From Pseudomonadota bacterium (GTDB lineage Bacteria > Pseudomonadota > Gammaproteobacteria > Burkholderiales > Burkholderiaceae_C): a stretch of DNA of 64,000 nt. Below are positions 18,051 through 27,521 of the stretch, one piece after another. The stretch's first letter is position 1; each line of letters starts with the position of its first letter. The notes beneath the pieces were generated by a model. That model was not told the origin of the DNA. It made no database searches and saw nothing but the letters and a program-made list of their open reading frames with translations. A program made the position numbers and the translations under genes. The stretch covers positions 1 through 64,000 of the forward strand of contig JAKOZT010000065.1 in the NCBI GenBank assembly GCA_029779845.1. The letters are read 5' to 3'.

Positions 18051-19058
18051 TCACTTGAACGGGCTGGGCCGCGGGGTCGTGTCGCTCGAAGGCGGCAGGA
18101 TCGGCAGCGTGAAGCTCGGCTGGTCGCCGGTCAGCGTCTTCAGGAAGGAAACGATCTTGGCGTTTTCGTCCTTCGTGAAGTTCTTGCCCAGCTGCAGCCG
18201 GCCCATCACGTCCACCGCCTGCGTCAGCGTGTTGGCCGCGCCGTCGTGGAAGTACGGATAGGTCATCTCGACGTTGCGCAGCGTCGGCACCTTGAAGGTG
18301 AAGCGGTCGATGTCCTTGCCGGTCACCGCGCTGCGGCCTTCGGCCGGGCTGCTGGCCTTGTAGGCCTGCACGATGCCCATCTTCTGGAACGAGTTGCCGC
18401 CCACGGCCGGGCCGTTGTGGCAGGCCACGCAGCCGCTTTCCTTGAAGAGCTTGTAGCCGGCCTGTTCGTCGGCGGTCAGCGCATCCTTCTTGCCGAGCAG
18501 CCACTGGTCGAAGCGCGAGTTCGGCGTCACCAGGGTCTTCTCGAATTCGGCGATCGCGAGCGTCACCTGCTCGATGTCGATCTTGTCCTTGCCGAACACC
18601 TGCTTGAACTCACGCTGGTAGGCCGGGATGGACGCGAGGATGCCGATGGCCAGCGTGTGGCTGAAGGCCATCTCGCCGGGGTTGGCGATCGGGCCGCCGG
18701 CCTGCGCCTTCAGGTCGGCGGCGCGGCCGTCCCAGAACTGCGCGACGTTCAGGCTGGAGTTCAGCACGGTGGGCGCGTTGATCGGGCCCTGCTGCCACTT
18801 GTCGCCGATCGAGGTCGGGATGTTGTCGGTGCCGCCCATCGACAGGTTGTGGCACGAGTTGCACGAGATGAAGCCCGACTTGGACAGGCGCGGATCGAAG
18901 TACAGCTTCTTGCCCAGTTCGACCATGCCGAGGTTCACCTGTTGCGGCGGCACGATGGGCTGGATCGGTTCCTGGTTCTGCGCGAATGCGGCGCTCATGC
19001 CCAGCAGCGATGCCACGGCGGCGAAGGCCAGCGGCGCCAGACGGGTCAACATGTTCAC
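18051..19058 (-). CDS. Di-heme cytochrome c peroxidase
   Basis: A periplasmic di-heme peroxidase of the CcpA/MauG family, 335 residues, reducing H2O2 with electrons from cytochrome c. A signal peptide ends near residue 26 (AFA/QNQ). Two CxxCH heme c motifs are present: CNSCH (about residue 67) for the peroxidatic heme and CVACH (about residue 211) for the electron-transfer heme. The segment IANPGEMAFSH and FKVPTLRNVEMTYPYFHDG are typical. It is followed by a terminator-like hairpin and a Fur/Irr-like gene. Confidence 0.92.
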   Translation of the reverse strand: MNMLTRLAPLAFAAVASLLGMSAAFAQNQEPIQPIVPPQQVNLGMVELGKKLYFDPRLSKSGFISCNSCHNLSMGGTDNIPTSIGDKWQQGPINAPTVLNSSLNVAQFWDGRAADLKAQAGGPIANPGEMAFSHTLAIGILASIPAYQREFKQVFGKDKIDIEQVTLAIAEFEKTLVTPNSRFDQWLLGKKDALTADEQAGYKLFKESGCVACHNGPAVGGNSFQKMGIVQAYKASSPAEGRSAVTGKDIDRFTFKVPTLRNVEMTYPYFHDGAANTLTQAVDVMGRLQLGKNFTKDENAKIVSFLKTLTGDQPSFTLPILPPSSDTTPRPSPFK

Positions 19059-19162
19059 TCCTTATTCCATCCTTCCTGTCGCCGGCGGGCCGCTGGATGG
19101 AGGAGCCGCTCGCCGTGTCGGTCTGGACTGAATCCAGGCCCTGGCGCAATTCCAGCGCGGCG

Positions 19163-19174
19163 CGGGTATACCCG
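19163..19174. promoter_or_regulatory. Palindrome in the peroxidase promoter region
   Basis: CGGGTATACCCG is a perfect 12-bp palindrome about 105 bp upstream of the peroxidase start, in the 238-bp gap between livF and the peroxidase gene. It may be an operator, for example of the neighbouring Fur/Irr-like protein, but nothing in the sequence names its binder. The rest of this gap shows no gene. Confidence 0.3.
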
Positions 19175-19296
19175 TGTTGCACTGAATCAAGCCGTTGCAC
19201 GCGGCGACGCCGAGGGGCCGTCCATCTGCGGGCTCATTGATCCAATGCAAATCCGCGCTGGCAGCGCGGCAACATCCGACTGGAACGCTCGGGTGA

Positions 19297-19961
19297 TCAG
19301 GGTACTTCGACGGGAGATCCGACGTTTGCGCCTCGCTCGATGACATCCTCGCGGTCGACGATCCGTCGTGCATGGTTGAGATCGCTCTGCGAGATCAGCA
19401 CCGACAGCGAGCTGCCCTTCAGGGTGGCGATCACCTCGGCGACCCGCCGGCTGAGCGCAGGTGCCACGCCCTCGAACGGCTCGTCGAGCAGCAGGAGCCT
19501 CGTGCCGACGGCCAAAGCGCGCGCGAGCGCGACGAGCTTCTGTTGCCCGCCGGAGAGCAGCAGCGCCCGCTGCTGCCGCATTTCGCGCAGCTCGGGCAAG
19601 ACGCGATAGACCAGCGACAGGCGAGCGTCGATGTTCAGCGATCGGCTGGCCCAGACGGGAAGCAGCACGTTCTCCTCCACCGTGAGCTCGGGGATCAATC
19701 CGCGGTCCTCGGGCATATAGCCGATGCCCAGGCGGGCGCGGTCGTGCCGCGGTAGCGTGCCGAGGTCCTGGCCGTCGAAGACGATGCGGCCTTGCGAGGG
19801 GCGCAGGTGCCCCATCACCGAGCGCATCAACGTGGTCTTGCCGGCGCCGTTGCGGCCAACCAGGCCGACCATCGCGCCGTCCGGCACGGTCATCGAGACG
19901 CCGCGCAGCACCGCGACGGACTGAATCGGAACATGGAGACATTCGATGCTTAGCATGTTGA

Positions 19962-19965
<4 letters not shown>
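19297..19965 (-). CDS. Liv-type ABC transporter ATP-binding protein (LivF-like)
   Basis: A 222-residue ABC ATPase with Walker A GRNGAGKTT, signature LSGGQQKLVALARAL and Walker B LLLLDEPFEGV. It belongs to the branched-chain-amino-acid/amide importer family and is the last gene of a five-gene importer operon. The GTG at 19965 overlaps the livG-like stop by 4 bp; the ATG at 19956 is an alternative. It is slightly short for LivF. Substrate specificity is set by the binding protein at 22658-23995. Confidence 0.9.
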
Positions 19966-20716
<751 letters not shown>

Positions 20717-20717
<1 letters not shown>

Positions 20718-21706
20718 CAGCATGCCTCCTTCGTCCAGAGCGAGCCGATCCCGCGCGGCAGAAAGCGAATCACGGCCAGCAGGAACAGCCCCAGGGCCAG
20801 TTGCCAGGTGTTGGGAAGATAGGCGCTCGAGAACGAGCGCACGACCTCGAGCACCGTGCTGGCCACGAACACGGCCGCGACGCTCTGGTGGCCGGCGAGG
20901 ATGGCGACGAAGACAAACTCGCCGGAGGTCGTCCAGTAGCTGAAGTTCGGCTCCACGTGGCCCAGCGACAACGTGACGAGCGCGCCGCCCACGCCGCCGC
21001 AGAACGCTGCCAGCAAGAAGTTGAGCGCCATCACCCGGCGCACCGATGCGCCCAGGTACTCGACGCGCAGCTCGTTGTCGCGCACAGCGAGCGCGACCAG
21101 GCCGCGCGACGACGCAAAGTAGGTCTTCATCGCGAGACCCATGGCCAGCGCGATGCTGGCCGTGAGCACGAACAGCGCGTAGTTCCCGTCGCTGCCCTCC
21201 AGCCGCTGCCCGAACAGGCTCGGCCGGGCGATGGTCATGCCGTCGGAGCCGCCCACCGCGGGCCACTTCACCAGCAGTCCGTAGACGACCATCGACAGGG
21301 CCAGGGTCAGCGTGGCGAAGAAGATGCCTCGGTAGCGTGCGAGCAGAGGTGCAAACGGTGCCGCCAGCAGCACGGCCAGCGCGCCGCCGGCCAGGGCCAA
21401 TCCGAGCGCGTCGGTCCAGCCGGCGCGCACGAAGAGGAGGCTGGCGCCGTATCCGCCGATCGCGAACACCATACCCTGGCCGAACGAGACGAGGCCGCCG
21501 CGCATCAGCGCCTGGATGCCGAGCGACACGAGTCCGTTGCCGGCGGCCATGGTCAGCAGGAAGGTGAGCCATCCGGGCGCCCAACGGCCCGCCAGGATCA
21601 AGACGCCGAACATCACCAAGGTGACGATCAGCTGCCGCAGCCGACGGAGGCGGAACGGCTCGGCCGACCGCACGGACGGCGCCATGCCGGAGATCGAGTT
21701 CATCAT
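20717..21706 (-). CDS. Liv-type ABC transporter permease (LivM-like)
   Basis: A 329-residue permease with about ten membrane segments. Family stretches include GLVSFGQGMVFAIGGYGASL (residues about 70-90) and the late ALNFLLAAFCGGVGGALVTL. It forms the importer's channel with the LivH-like partner. The start at 21706 is the first of two adjacent ATGs; it lies 11 bp after the LivH-like stop. The N-terminus carries a cytoplasmic basic segment before the first helix. Confidence 0.9.
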
Positions 21707-21717
21707 CGTGGGTTCAT

Positions 21718-22614
21718 TCAGATCTTGCGCGCCTGGGCGCGCTGGAACAGGCCTTCGGGGCGGAACACGAGCACCACCGACATCACCGCATAGATGGCGA
21801 ACAGCTCGGCCGCGGGTGCCAGATGCACGGCCGCCGAGCGCGCCAGCCCCACGAACAGCGCGCCGATGGCCGCGCCCTCGATGCTGCCGAGCCCGCCGAT
21901 GATGACCACGGCGAACGACAGCACGATCACGCCCACCGAGACCCCCGGTTGCACGGAGATCATCGGCGCGGTGAACGCCCCGCCGATCGCCGCCAGCAGC
22001 ACACCGGCGCCGAAGGCCAGCGTGTAGACGCGTGAGACGTTGACGCCCATGCTGGCGGCAACCTCCGCGCTGTGGATCACGGCGAGGACGATCTTGCCCT
22101 GGCGGGTTCGGTTCAACGCCCACCACACCGCGAGGCCGGCCACCACCGCCAGCGCGACGAGCGCGAAGTCGTAGCCGACGTAGGACTGCCGCCCGATGTC
22201 GACGGTGCCGAACAGCGCGTACGGCTCGGTGACGAAGTACGGGTTGGCGCCCCAGATCAGCTTGGTCAGGTCTTCCAGCACCAGGAACAAGGCGTAGGTC
22301 ACGAGGACCAGCAGGACCTCGTCGCGGCCATAGAAGTAGCGCAGCAGGCCGCGTTCGGTGATCGGCGCGACGACCGCGGCCACCGCCACCGCGGCCAGCA
22401 GCATGGCCACGAGAGACATCGCCGGCGCCCATTGCATGCTGGCAGTCCAGCCGACGAAGCTTGCCGCGGCATAGGCGCCCAGCGCGTAGAAGCTGCCGTG
22501 GGCAATGTTGAGGATCTTCAGCACGCCGAAGACCAGCGTCAGGCCGAGCGCGACGATGAACAGCCACGAGGCGTAGTTCAGGCCGTCGACGAGCATGGTC
22601 AGCAGACCATCCAT
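21718..22614 (-). CDS. Liv-type ABC transporter permease (LivH-like)
   Basis: A 298-residue permease with eight or so membrane helices and the family motif GVLKILNIAHGSFYALGAYA around residues 30-50, plus the coupling-region segment GGLGSIEGAAIGALFVG. It is second in the importer operon, 43 bp after the binding-protein gene. The ATG at 22614 is preceded by an AAAGGAA ribosome site. Confidence 0.92.
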   Translation of the reverse strand: MDGLLTMLVDGLNYASWLFIVALGLTLVFGVLKILNIAHGSFYALGAYAAASFVGWTASMQWAPAMSLVAMLLAAVAVAAVVAPITERGLLRYFYGRDEVLLVLVTYALFLVLEDLTKLIWGANPYFVTEPYALFGTVDIGRQSYVGYDFALVALAVVAGLAVWWALNRTRQGKIVLAVIHSAEVAASMGVNVSRVYTLAFGAGVLLAAIGGAFTAPMISVQPGVSVGVIVLSFAVVIIGGLGSIEGAAIGALFVGLARSAAVHLAPAAELFAIYAVMSVVLVFRPEGLFQRAQARKI

Positions 22615-22657
22615 GGACAGGTTCCTTTCGGGCTTGATGGGGGCGATGGCCGCGCGT

Positions 22658-23995
22658 TCAGGGGCAGCCCTTGGCGCCGGGGAAGCCGGCCTTGATCCAG
22701 TCCTCGGCCGTGGTGCTGCCGGGCGGGTTCACGCATTCAGCCGGAAAGCGCACGATGTCCTCGAGCACGACCATCTTCTTCGCCGCGTCGTAGCGCGTGC
22801 GCGCGATCGCCGTGTCCTGGATCGCCTGGTGGCCCTGCGCGAGCGCCATGCGGATGCGGCCACCCGGCGAGTCCCACTCGCTGCCGCGCAGCGCGGCGGC
22901 CAGTTGTTCCGGCGACGGCTTCTTGCCGCCGTTGGCGGCCATGGCCTTCTCGGCAGCCAGTTTGAGCCCCATCAGCGCCTGGGCCATGCGGTAGGGGCCA
23001 TGCAGCGGTGCGCTGTTGTAGGCCTTGCCGTAGGCCGCGGTCCACCAGTCGTTGAGGGCCGACTTCGGCGCCAGCTGGCCGTAGGCGCCGCGCGCGCCGA
23101 GGATCACGCCGTCGGGCATGCGCTCGCCCAGGCCCGGCAGCACATGGTCGCCCGCCGAGATCACCAGCTGCGTGCGCTTGAAGAGCCCGCGCGGGCCGGC
23201 CTGCAGGATCAGCGCCTGCAGGTCGCCGCCCCACAGGCTGGTGTGGGTCACGTCGGCCGGCCTGGACATCAGTGCCGAGATCTCGGTGCCGTATTGCCCG
23301 GCGCCGAACTTGGGCAGCAGGTCCTGGCCGGCTGCGGCGCCGGGGTAGAGCTTGGCCATCGCGGCCGCGAAGTCGGCCTTGGAGTCGTGGCCCCAGGCGT
23401 AGTCCTGGTTGATCAGGTTGAACGATTCGACCTTCGCTCCGCGGGCCTTCAGATAGCGCGCGAGCGCGATGTTGTCCATGGTCGCGTGCGACGAGGTGCG
23501 GAAGACGTACGAGAACTTGTTGTCCTCGAAGATGCGTGGCGTGCCGCAGTCGTGCAGGATCAGGAAGCGCTTGAGCTCCTCGGCCACCGGCGCGACCGCA
23601 AGGCAGTCGCCAGAGCCGATGTAGCCGACCACGGCGTCGACCTTTTCGCGCTCATAGAGGTTGCGCAGTTCCTGGACCTGCTTGGTCGCGCCGCCCGCTT
23701 CGTCGAGGTACACGGCCTCGATGCGCAGGCCGCCGAAGCCGGGGGTGTTGTACGGCGCCGGCGCGGCACCTCGATTGAAGGCGTCGACCAGCACCTTGGC
23801 GCCATTGGCCGACGGGATGCCGAAGCTCTCCGCCGCCTGGCCGGACAGGAAGGTGACGACGCCGATCTTGAACGTCTCCTGCGCGCCCGCCGCACCGCAG
23901 GCCAGCAACGCGGCGAGGCCGGGGAGCGCCGCAATGGCGGCCAGCCCGCCGGACCAGCGCCGTGCCACACCGGATTTCGAATGGTTCGAATGCAT
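22658..23995 (-). CDS. ABC transporter substrate-binding protein (LivK-like)
   Basis: A 445-residue periplasmic binding protein, first gene of the importer operon. A signal peptide ends around residue 40 (AGA/QETF). The mature part begins FKIGVVTFLSGQAAESFG, followed by the AYLDEAGG-like and VVGYIGSGDCLAVAPVAEEL segments of the Peripla_BP_6 fold. It is longer than amino-acid binders and belongs to the subgroup found beside aromatic and aliphatic acid catabolic genes; the ligand cannot be read from sequence. ATG 23995 has AAGGAG 8 nt upstream. Confidence 0.88.
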   Translation of the reverse strand: MHSNHSKSGVARRWSGGLAAIAALPGLAALLACGAAGAQETFKIGVVTFLSGQAAESFGIPSANGAKVLVDAFNRGAAPAPYNTPGFGGLRIEAVYLDEAGGATKQVQELRNLYEREKVDAVVGYIGSGDCLAVAPVAEELKRFLILHDCGTPRIFEDNKFSYVFRTSSHATMDNIALARYLKARGAKVESFNLINQDYAWGHDSKADFAAAMAKLYPGAAAGQDLLPKFGAGQYGTEISALMSRPADVTHTSLWGGDLQALILQAGPRGLFKRTQLVISAGDHVLPGLGERMPDGVILGARGAYGQLAPKSALNDWWTAAYGKAYNSAPLHGPYRMAQALMGLKLAAEKAMAANGGKKPSPEQLAAALRGSEWDSPGGRIRMALAQGHQAIQDTAIARTRYDAAKKMVVLEDIVRFPAECVNPPGSTTAEDWIKAGFPGAKGCP

Positions 23996-24055
23996 GCTCT
24001 GTCTCCTTGTTCGCATTTCGTGCGACAGAAGATTAAGAAACGATGCGGCGCAGTT

Positions 24056-24074
24056 CAGCCCCTCCGGCGGGGAG
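24056..24074 (+). repeat. GC-rich 19-bp dyad, copy 1
   Basis: CAGCCCCTCCGGCGGGGAG, itself a short hairpin (CCCC-TCCGGC-GGGG). It lies in the 273-bp gap between the quinone-oxidoreductase-like gene and the substrate-binding protein, in which I see no gene. Matching copies are at 27419-27437 and, inverted, 30466-30484. Confidence 0.7.
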
Positions 24075-24268
24075 TTTCGAACGCGCTTGTCGGGGGGCAG
24101 GGACGACCCATCCCCCCCGCGTTCGTCGCCAAGGCGACAGCGCGCTTCGGCAGCGCGCGCGCTTCGGGCCTGGCCGTTCCGCTCGAGGAGGGATCTCCAG
24201 CATCGGCCCCGACGCCATGATGCCGGCGTTGTCGAGCTCTTCAAGCCGCTGATCGACCACGAGCCCCG

Positions 24269-25282
24269 TCAGTCGCTGATCCGCAGCACGATCTTGCCTA
24301 CATGGCTGCCGCTTTCCATCATTCGATGCGCCTCGGCGGCGGCCTCGAGCGGAAACTCGGCGTGGATTGGCGGCAGGCAGCGTCCCGCCTCGAGCGCAGG
24401 CCACAGGCGCTCTCCGAGGTCTTGCGCGATCTGCGCCTTCTCCTCGGGCGAGCGCGCGCGCATCGTCGAGCCGGTGACGGTGAGCCGCTTGACCGCGATC
24501 GTCAGCAGGTTCACGTTGGGCGCGGTCTCGCCGCCGAGAAAGCCGATCAGGATCAAGCGCCCGTCCTTCGCCAGCGCGGCGACATTGCGATCGAAATAGG
24601 CGCCGCCGACGATGTCGAGCACCGCATCGACGCCGCGGCCGTCTGTCCACTCGCGCACGGCCTCGACGAAGTCTTGCTCGCGATAGTCGATCACGCGTTC
24701 GGCGCCCAGCCGCAATGCGGCGCCGCGCTTGTCGGCGCCGCTGTCGGTGGCAATCGCGCGCACGCCGAATTCCTTGGCCATCATCAGCGCCGTCGAACCG
24801 ATGCCGCTGGTGCCGCCATGCACCAGCAATCGACTGCCCGAAGCCACGTGGCCCCGCTGGAACAGGTTGGCCCACACGGTGAAGAAGGTCTCGGGGATCG
24901 CGGCGGCGCGCACCGGCTCCACGCCGCGCGGCTGCGCCAGCGCCTGGGTCGCGGGGACCACGCAGTATTCGGCATAGCCGCCGCCTTCGGTCAGGCCGCA
25001 GATGCGCTCGCCGATGCGAAAGCGGCTCACGCCATCGCCCACGGCGACGACTTCGCCGGCAATCTCCAGCCCCGGGATGGGCGTGACGCCGGGCGGCATG
25101 GGATAGCTGCCCATGCGCTGCATGACATCGGGCCGGTTGATGCCGGCGGCCTGCACACGTACGAGCAACTCGCCCGCGGCCGGCCGGGGCACCGGGGCTT
25201 CGCGCAACTGCAGGACTTCGGGACCGCCGAAGGCGGTGATTTCGATCCGCCTCATGCGGTCAGGGATGGTGACGCTTCCCAT
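24269..25282 (-). CDS. Quinone-oxidoreductase-like MDR enzyme
   Basis: A 337-residue medium-chain dehydrogenase/reductase of the NADPH:quinone oxidoreductase (PIG3-like) branch. It has no catalytic-zinc ligands. It begins RIEITAFGGPEVLQL, contains VQAAGINRPDVMQRMGSYP, and the NADPH-binding motif VHGGTSGIGSTALMMAKEFG at about residues 153-172. ATG 25282 follows AAGGAG with 6-nt spacing. It lies 51 bp after the DJ-1 gene on the same strand and probably reduces an enone or quinone in the pathway served by this cluster; the substrate is unknown. Confidence 0.9.
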   Translation of the reverse strand: MGSVTIPDRMRRIEITAFGGPEVLQLREAPVPRPAAGELLVRVQAAGINRPDVMQRMGSYPMPPGVTPIPGLEIAGEVVAVGDGVSRFRIGERICGLTEGGGYAEYCVVPATQALAQPRGVEPVRAAAIPETFFTVWANLFQRGHVASGSRLLVHGGTSGIGSTALMMAKEFGVRAIATDSGADKRGAALRLGAERVIDYREQDFVEAVREWTDGRGVDAVLDIVGGAYFDRNVAALAKDGRLILIGFLGGETAPNVNLLTIAVKRLTVTGSTMRARSPEEKAQIAQDLGERLWPALEAGRCLPPIHAEFPLEAAAEAHRMMESGSHVGKIVLRISD

Positions 25283-25333
25283 GAGATCTCCTTGGCGGCG
25301 GGACGAGCCCGCCGCGATGCGATGGCGGAGACC

Positions 25334-26020
25334 TCAGCGCTGCAGCGCCGCCAGCAGCAGGTCGGCCACCGGGCCGCCCGAAGCCGGGTTCTGGCCGGTG
25401 ATCACGCGCCGGTCCGCGACGGCGAACGGCAGCCACGGCTGCTCGGCTTTCTGGAACTTGGCGCCGCGCGCGAGCATCTCGGTCTCCGTCAGGTAGGGCA
25501 CATGGCCGTCGAGGCCGGCCAGCTTCTCTTCCTCGTTCGAGAAGCCGGTGACGGTCTTGTCCTTGATCAGCAGCGAGCCGTCCGACAGCTTGATGTTCAG
25601 CAGCGCCACGGCGCCGTGGCATACCGAGCTGACGTAGCCGCCGGCCTCGTAGATGGCGCGGCTCAACGCCTGCAGTTCCCGGTTGTCCGGAAAGTCCCAG
25701 ATCACGCCGTGGCCACCGGCGTAGTAGATCGCGACGTAGTCGCTCGCCTTGACCTCGCTGGGCTTCAAGGTCTTGCCCAGGCGGCTCATGAAAGCCTTGT
25801 CCTGGTACCACTCCCAATCGATTGGCTCCGCCATCGCCAGGCTGTGCGGATCGACCGGCGTGTAGCCGCCGCGCGGGCTGACGTAGTCAACCTCGTAGCC
25901 GGCCGCCTGGACCTTCTTGACGAAGTGCACCGCCTCGCCCAGCCACAGGCCCGTGGCGCGGTTCATGTCGGGGTACTTCTCGAAGCTCGTGAGCGCGACG
26001 AGGATCTTCTTTTGATTCAT
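25334..26020 (-). CDS. DJ-1/PfpI family protein
   Basis: A 228-residue class-I-glutamine-amidotransferase-like protein of the Hsp31/YajL-type branch. The nucleophile elbow is SSVCHGAVAL (Cys near residue 132 followed by His), and the conserved acidic residue lies in the early GLWLGEAVHFV segment. Members act as glyoxalase III, deglycase-like or isonitrile hydratase enzymes; which applies is not decidable. ATG 26020 follows AAGGAG. It lies between the acyl-CoA kinase-like gene and the quinone-oxidoreductase-like gene, with 131 bp and 51 bp gaps. Confidence 0.88.
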   Translation of the reverse strand: MNQKKILVALTSFEKYPDMNRATGLWLGEAVHFVKKVQAAGYEVDYVSPRGGYTPVDPHSLAMAEPIDWEWYQDKAFMSRLGKTLKPSEVKASDYVAIYYAGGHGVIWDFPDNRELQALSRAIYEAGGYVSSVCHGAVALLNIKLSDGSLLIKDKTVTGFSNEEEKLAGLDGHVPYLTETEMLARGAKFQKAEQPWLPFAVADRRVITGQNPASGGPVADLLLAALQR

Positions 26021-26151
26021 GGTCACTCCTTGGATCGGACAAGATGCGGGACGAGGACGCCGCGTCCTCGTGACTCGGTTGTATGAGCGCCGGCGATGCG
26101 CTTCAAGAGCGCTCGGCGGCGGGCGTCGGGGGGGCTTGAGGGGGGGCGGAG

Positions 26152-27225
26152 TCAGCCGACGCGCGCGCGGTCGGCCTCGTAGTGCTGAGCATGGCGCCAT
26201 CCGAGTTCGGCGATCGGCCCGGCGAGGGCGCCAGTGCGCGCGGCATCGTCGGCCACCGCGTTGCCGTCGACCACGCGCCGGGCGATGCCCTGCATGATGG
26301 CGGCGAGCCTGAACAGGTTGAAGGCGATGTAGTAGTCCCAGTGCTCGATCGCATGCGCCGAGCCGGTCGCGTCGAGATAGCGCTCGAGATAGCGCTGCTC
26401 GTTCGGGATGCCCAGGCGGGCCAGGTCGAGGCCGGCGATGCCGCGCCAGAGTGAAGGCGATATGTGCCAGGCGAGACAGTGGTAGGCAAAGTCGGCCATC
26501 GGATGGCCCAGCGTCGAGAGCTCCCAGTCGAGCACGCCGATCACGCGCCACTCGGTGGGATGGAACACCAGGTTGTCCAGACGGAAGTCGCCATGAACGA
26601 GCGTCGTTCGATCGTCGGGCGGGATGCGTGCGGGCAGCCACTCGGCGAGCGCGTCGAGAGCGGGGATGTCGATCGTGCGCGACGACTGCACCTGGCGGTG
26701 CCAGCGCGCGATCTGGCGCTCGAAGTAGCCGCCGGTCTTGCCGAAATCGCCGAGGCTGGCGGCCGCCGGGTCCACGCTGTGCAGTGCCGCGATGACGCGG
26801 TTCATCTCCGCATAGACGTCCGCTCGCTGCGCAGCCGAGAGATCCGGCAACGACGGGTCCATCCAGATGCGCCCGTCGAGGTGCTCCATGACGTAGAACG
26901 GCGTGCCGACGATCGACGGATCGCCGCCGTACAGGAAGACCTTCGGCACCGGCACCTGCGTGCCTTGCAGTGCCTGAATCACCCGGTACTCGCGCTCGAC
27001 GGCATGCGCCGATGACGGCAGCGGCCCGTCCGGCTTCTTGCGCAGTACGTAGCGATGCGTGCCGGACGACAAGCGAAACGTCGGGTTCGACTGGCCGCCC
27101 GCGAGCCGGTCGATGCGCAGTTCAGGCCGGTCGATGAGGCCACGGTCGAACAGCAGTCGGCTCAAGGCCCCCCGCGGGCCACCGAGGTCCGCCGCCGCGC
27201 CCGACGCCGGCACCTGTGCGTTCAC
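26152..27225 (-). CDS. ACAD10/LvaA-like phosphotransferase
   Basis: A 357-residue aminoglycoside-phosphotransferase-fold kinase of the branch fused to acyl-CoA dehydrogenase in ACAD10/ACAD11 and encoded as LvaA in levulinate clusters. Motifs are the nucleotide segment RLAGGQSNPTFRL, the Brenner motif LVHGDFRLDNLVF (catalytic Asp), and GVLDWELSTLGHPMADFAY (metal site). LvaA phosphorylates 4-hydroxyacyl-CoA; I infer a similar job here. The GTG at 27225 overlaps by 4 bp the stop of a deleted SDR gene, so it depends on that upstream start for coupling. Confidence 0.85.
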   Translation of the reverse strand: MNAQVPASGAAADLGGPRGALSRLLFDRGLIDRPELRIDRLAGGQSNPTFRLSSGTHRYVLRKKPDGPLPSSAHAVEREYRVIQALQGTQVPVPKVFLYGGDPSIVGTPFYVMEHLDGRIWMDPSLPDLSAAQRADVYAEMNRVIAALHSVDPAAASLGDFGKTGGYFERQIARWHRQVQSSRTIDIPALDALAEWLPARIPPDDRTTLVHGDFRLDNLVFHPTEWRVIGVLDWELSTLGHPMADFAYHCLAWHISPSLWRGIAGLDLARLGIPNEQRYLERYLDATGSAHAIEHWDYYIAFNLFRLAAIMQGIARRVVDGNAVADDAARTGALAGPIAELGWRHAQHYEADRARVG

Positions 27226-27359
27226 AGCGGGCTGACGGCGCGGCCGCCGTCGACGGGCAGGGTGCTGCCGGTGACATGCCCGCCGGCGGTCGCCAGGGCG
27301 ACCTTGCCTTCGAGGTCTTCGAACGGCGAACCAATCCTCGCCAGGGCTTCTGCGGACAC
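27222..27359 (-). pseudogene. Internally deleted short-chain dehydrogenase remnant
   Basis: A 45-codon frame from a GTG at 27359 with AGAGG 7 nt upstream. Its first half reads like the start of an SDR (PFEDLEGKVALATAGG, compare the usual DLxGKVALVTG). Its second half reads like an SDR end (GHVTGSTLPVDGGRAVSPL). Roughly 200 codons are missing, including the glycine-rich loop and YxxxK catalytic site, yet the frame and the 4-bp overlap with the kinase gene are kept. It cannot be a working enzyme but may still couple translation. Confidence 0.85.
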
Positions 27360-27418
27360 TTGCCACCTCTCGCTCGTTTCAACTGCGGCTTAAGCGTAGG
27401 CGGACCATTGCGATGCAC

Positions 27419-27437
27419 CAGCCCCTCCGGTGGGGAG
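27419..27437 (+). repeat. GC-rich 19-bp dyad, copy 2
   Basis: CAGCCCCTCCGGTGGGGAG, differing by one base from copies 1 and 3. It sits between the SDR remnant and the 3' end of the LuxR regulator gene, in a 162-bp gap that shows no gene. Confidence 0.7.
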
Positions 27438-27521
27438 GGTGCCGCGCATGGGGCAAGCAGCGTCGGGTGGGGGTGGGAGGGGGGCGCTCGCCCGGCCGGG
27501 TTGCAGCGCCCGCGCGCTGAA

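Noticed and set aside
19177-19190. FNR/Anr-like box (TTGAT-N4-TGCAA on the minus strand) upstream of cytochrome c peroxidase
   Set aside because: Only 8 of 10 positions match and the distance to the nearest -10-like sequence is wrong for an FNR-activated promoter.
26152-27366. Longer version of the kinase gene starting at 27366
   Set aside because: The added N-terminus is Arg/Pro-rich and translates the SDR remnant out of frame; the GTG at 27225 overlapping the remnant's stop is better supported.
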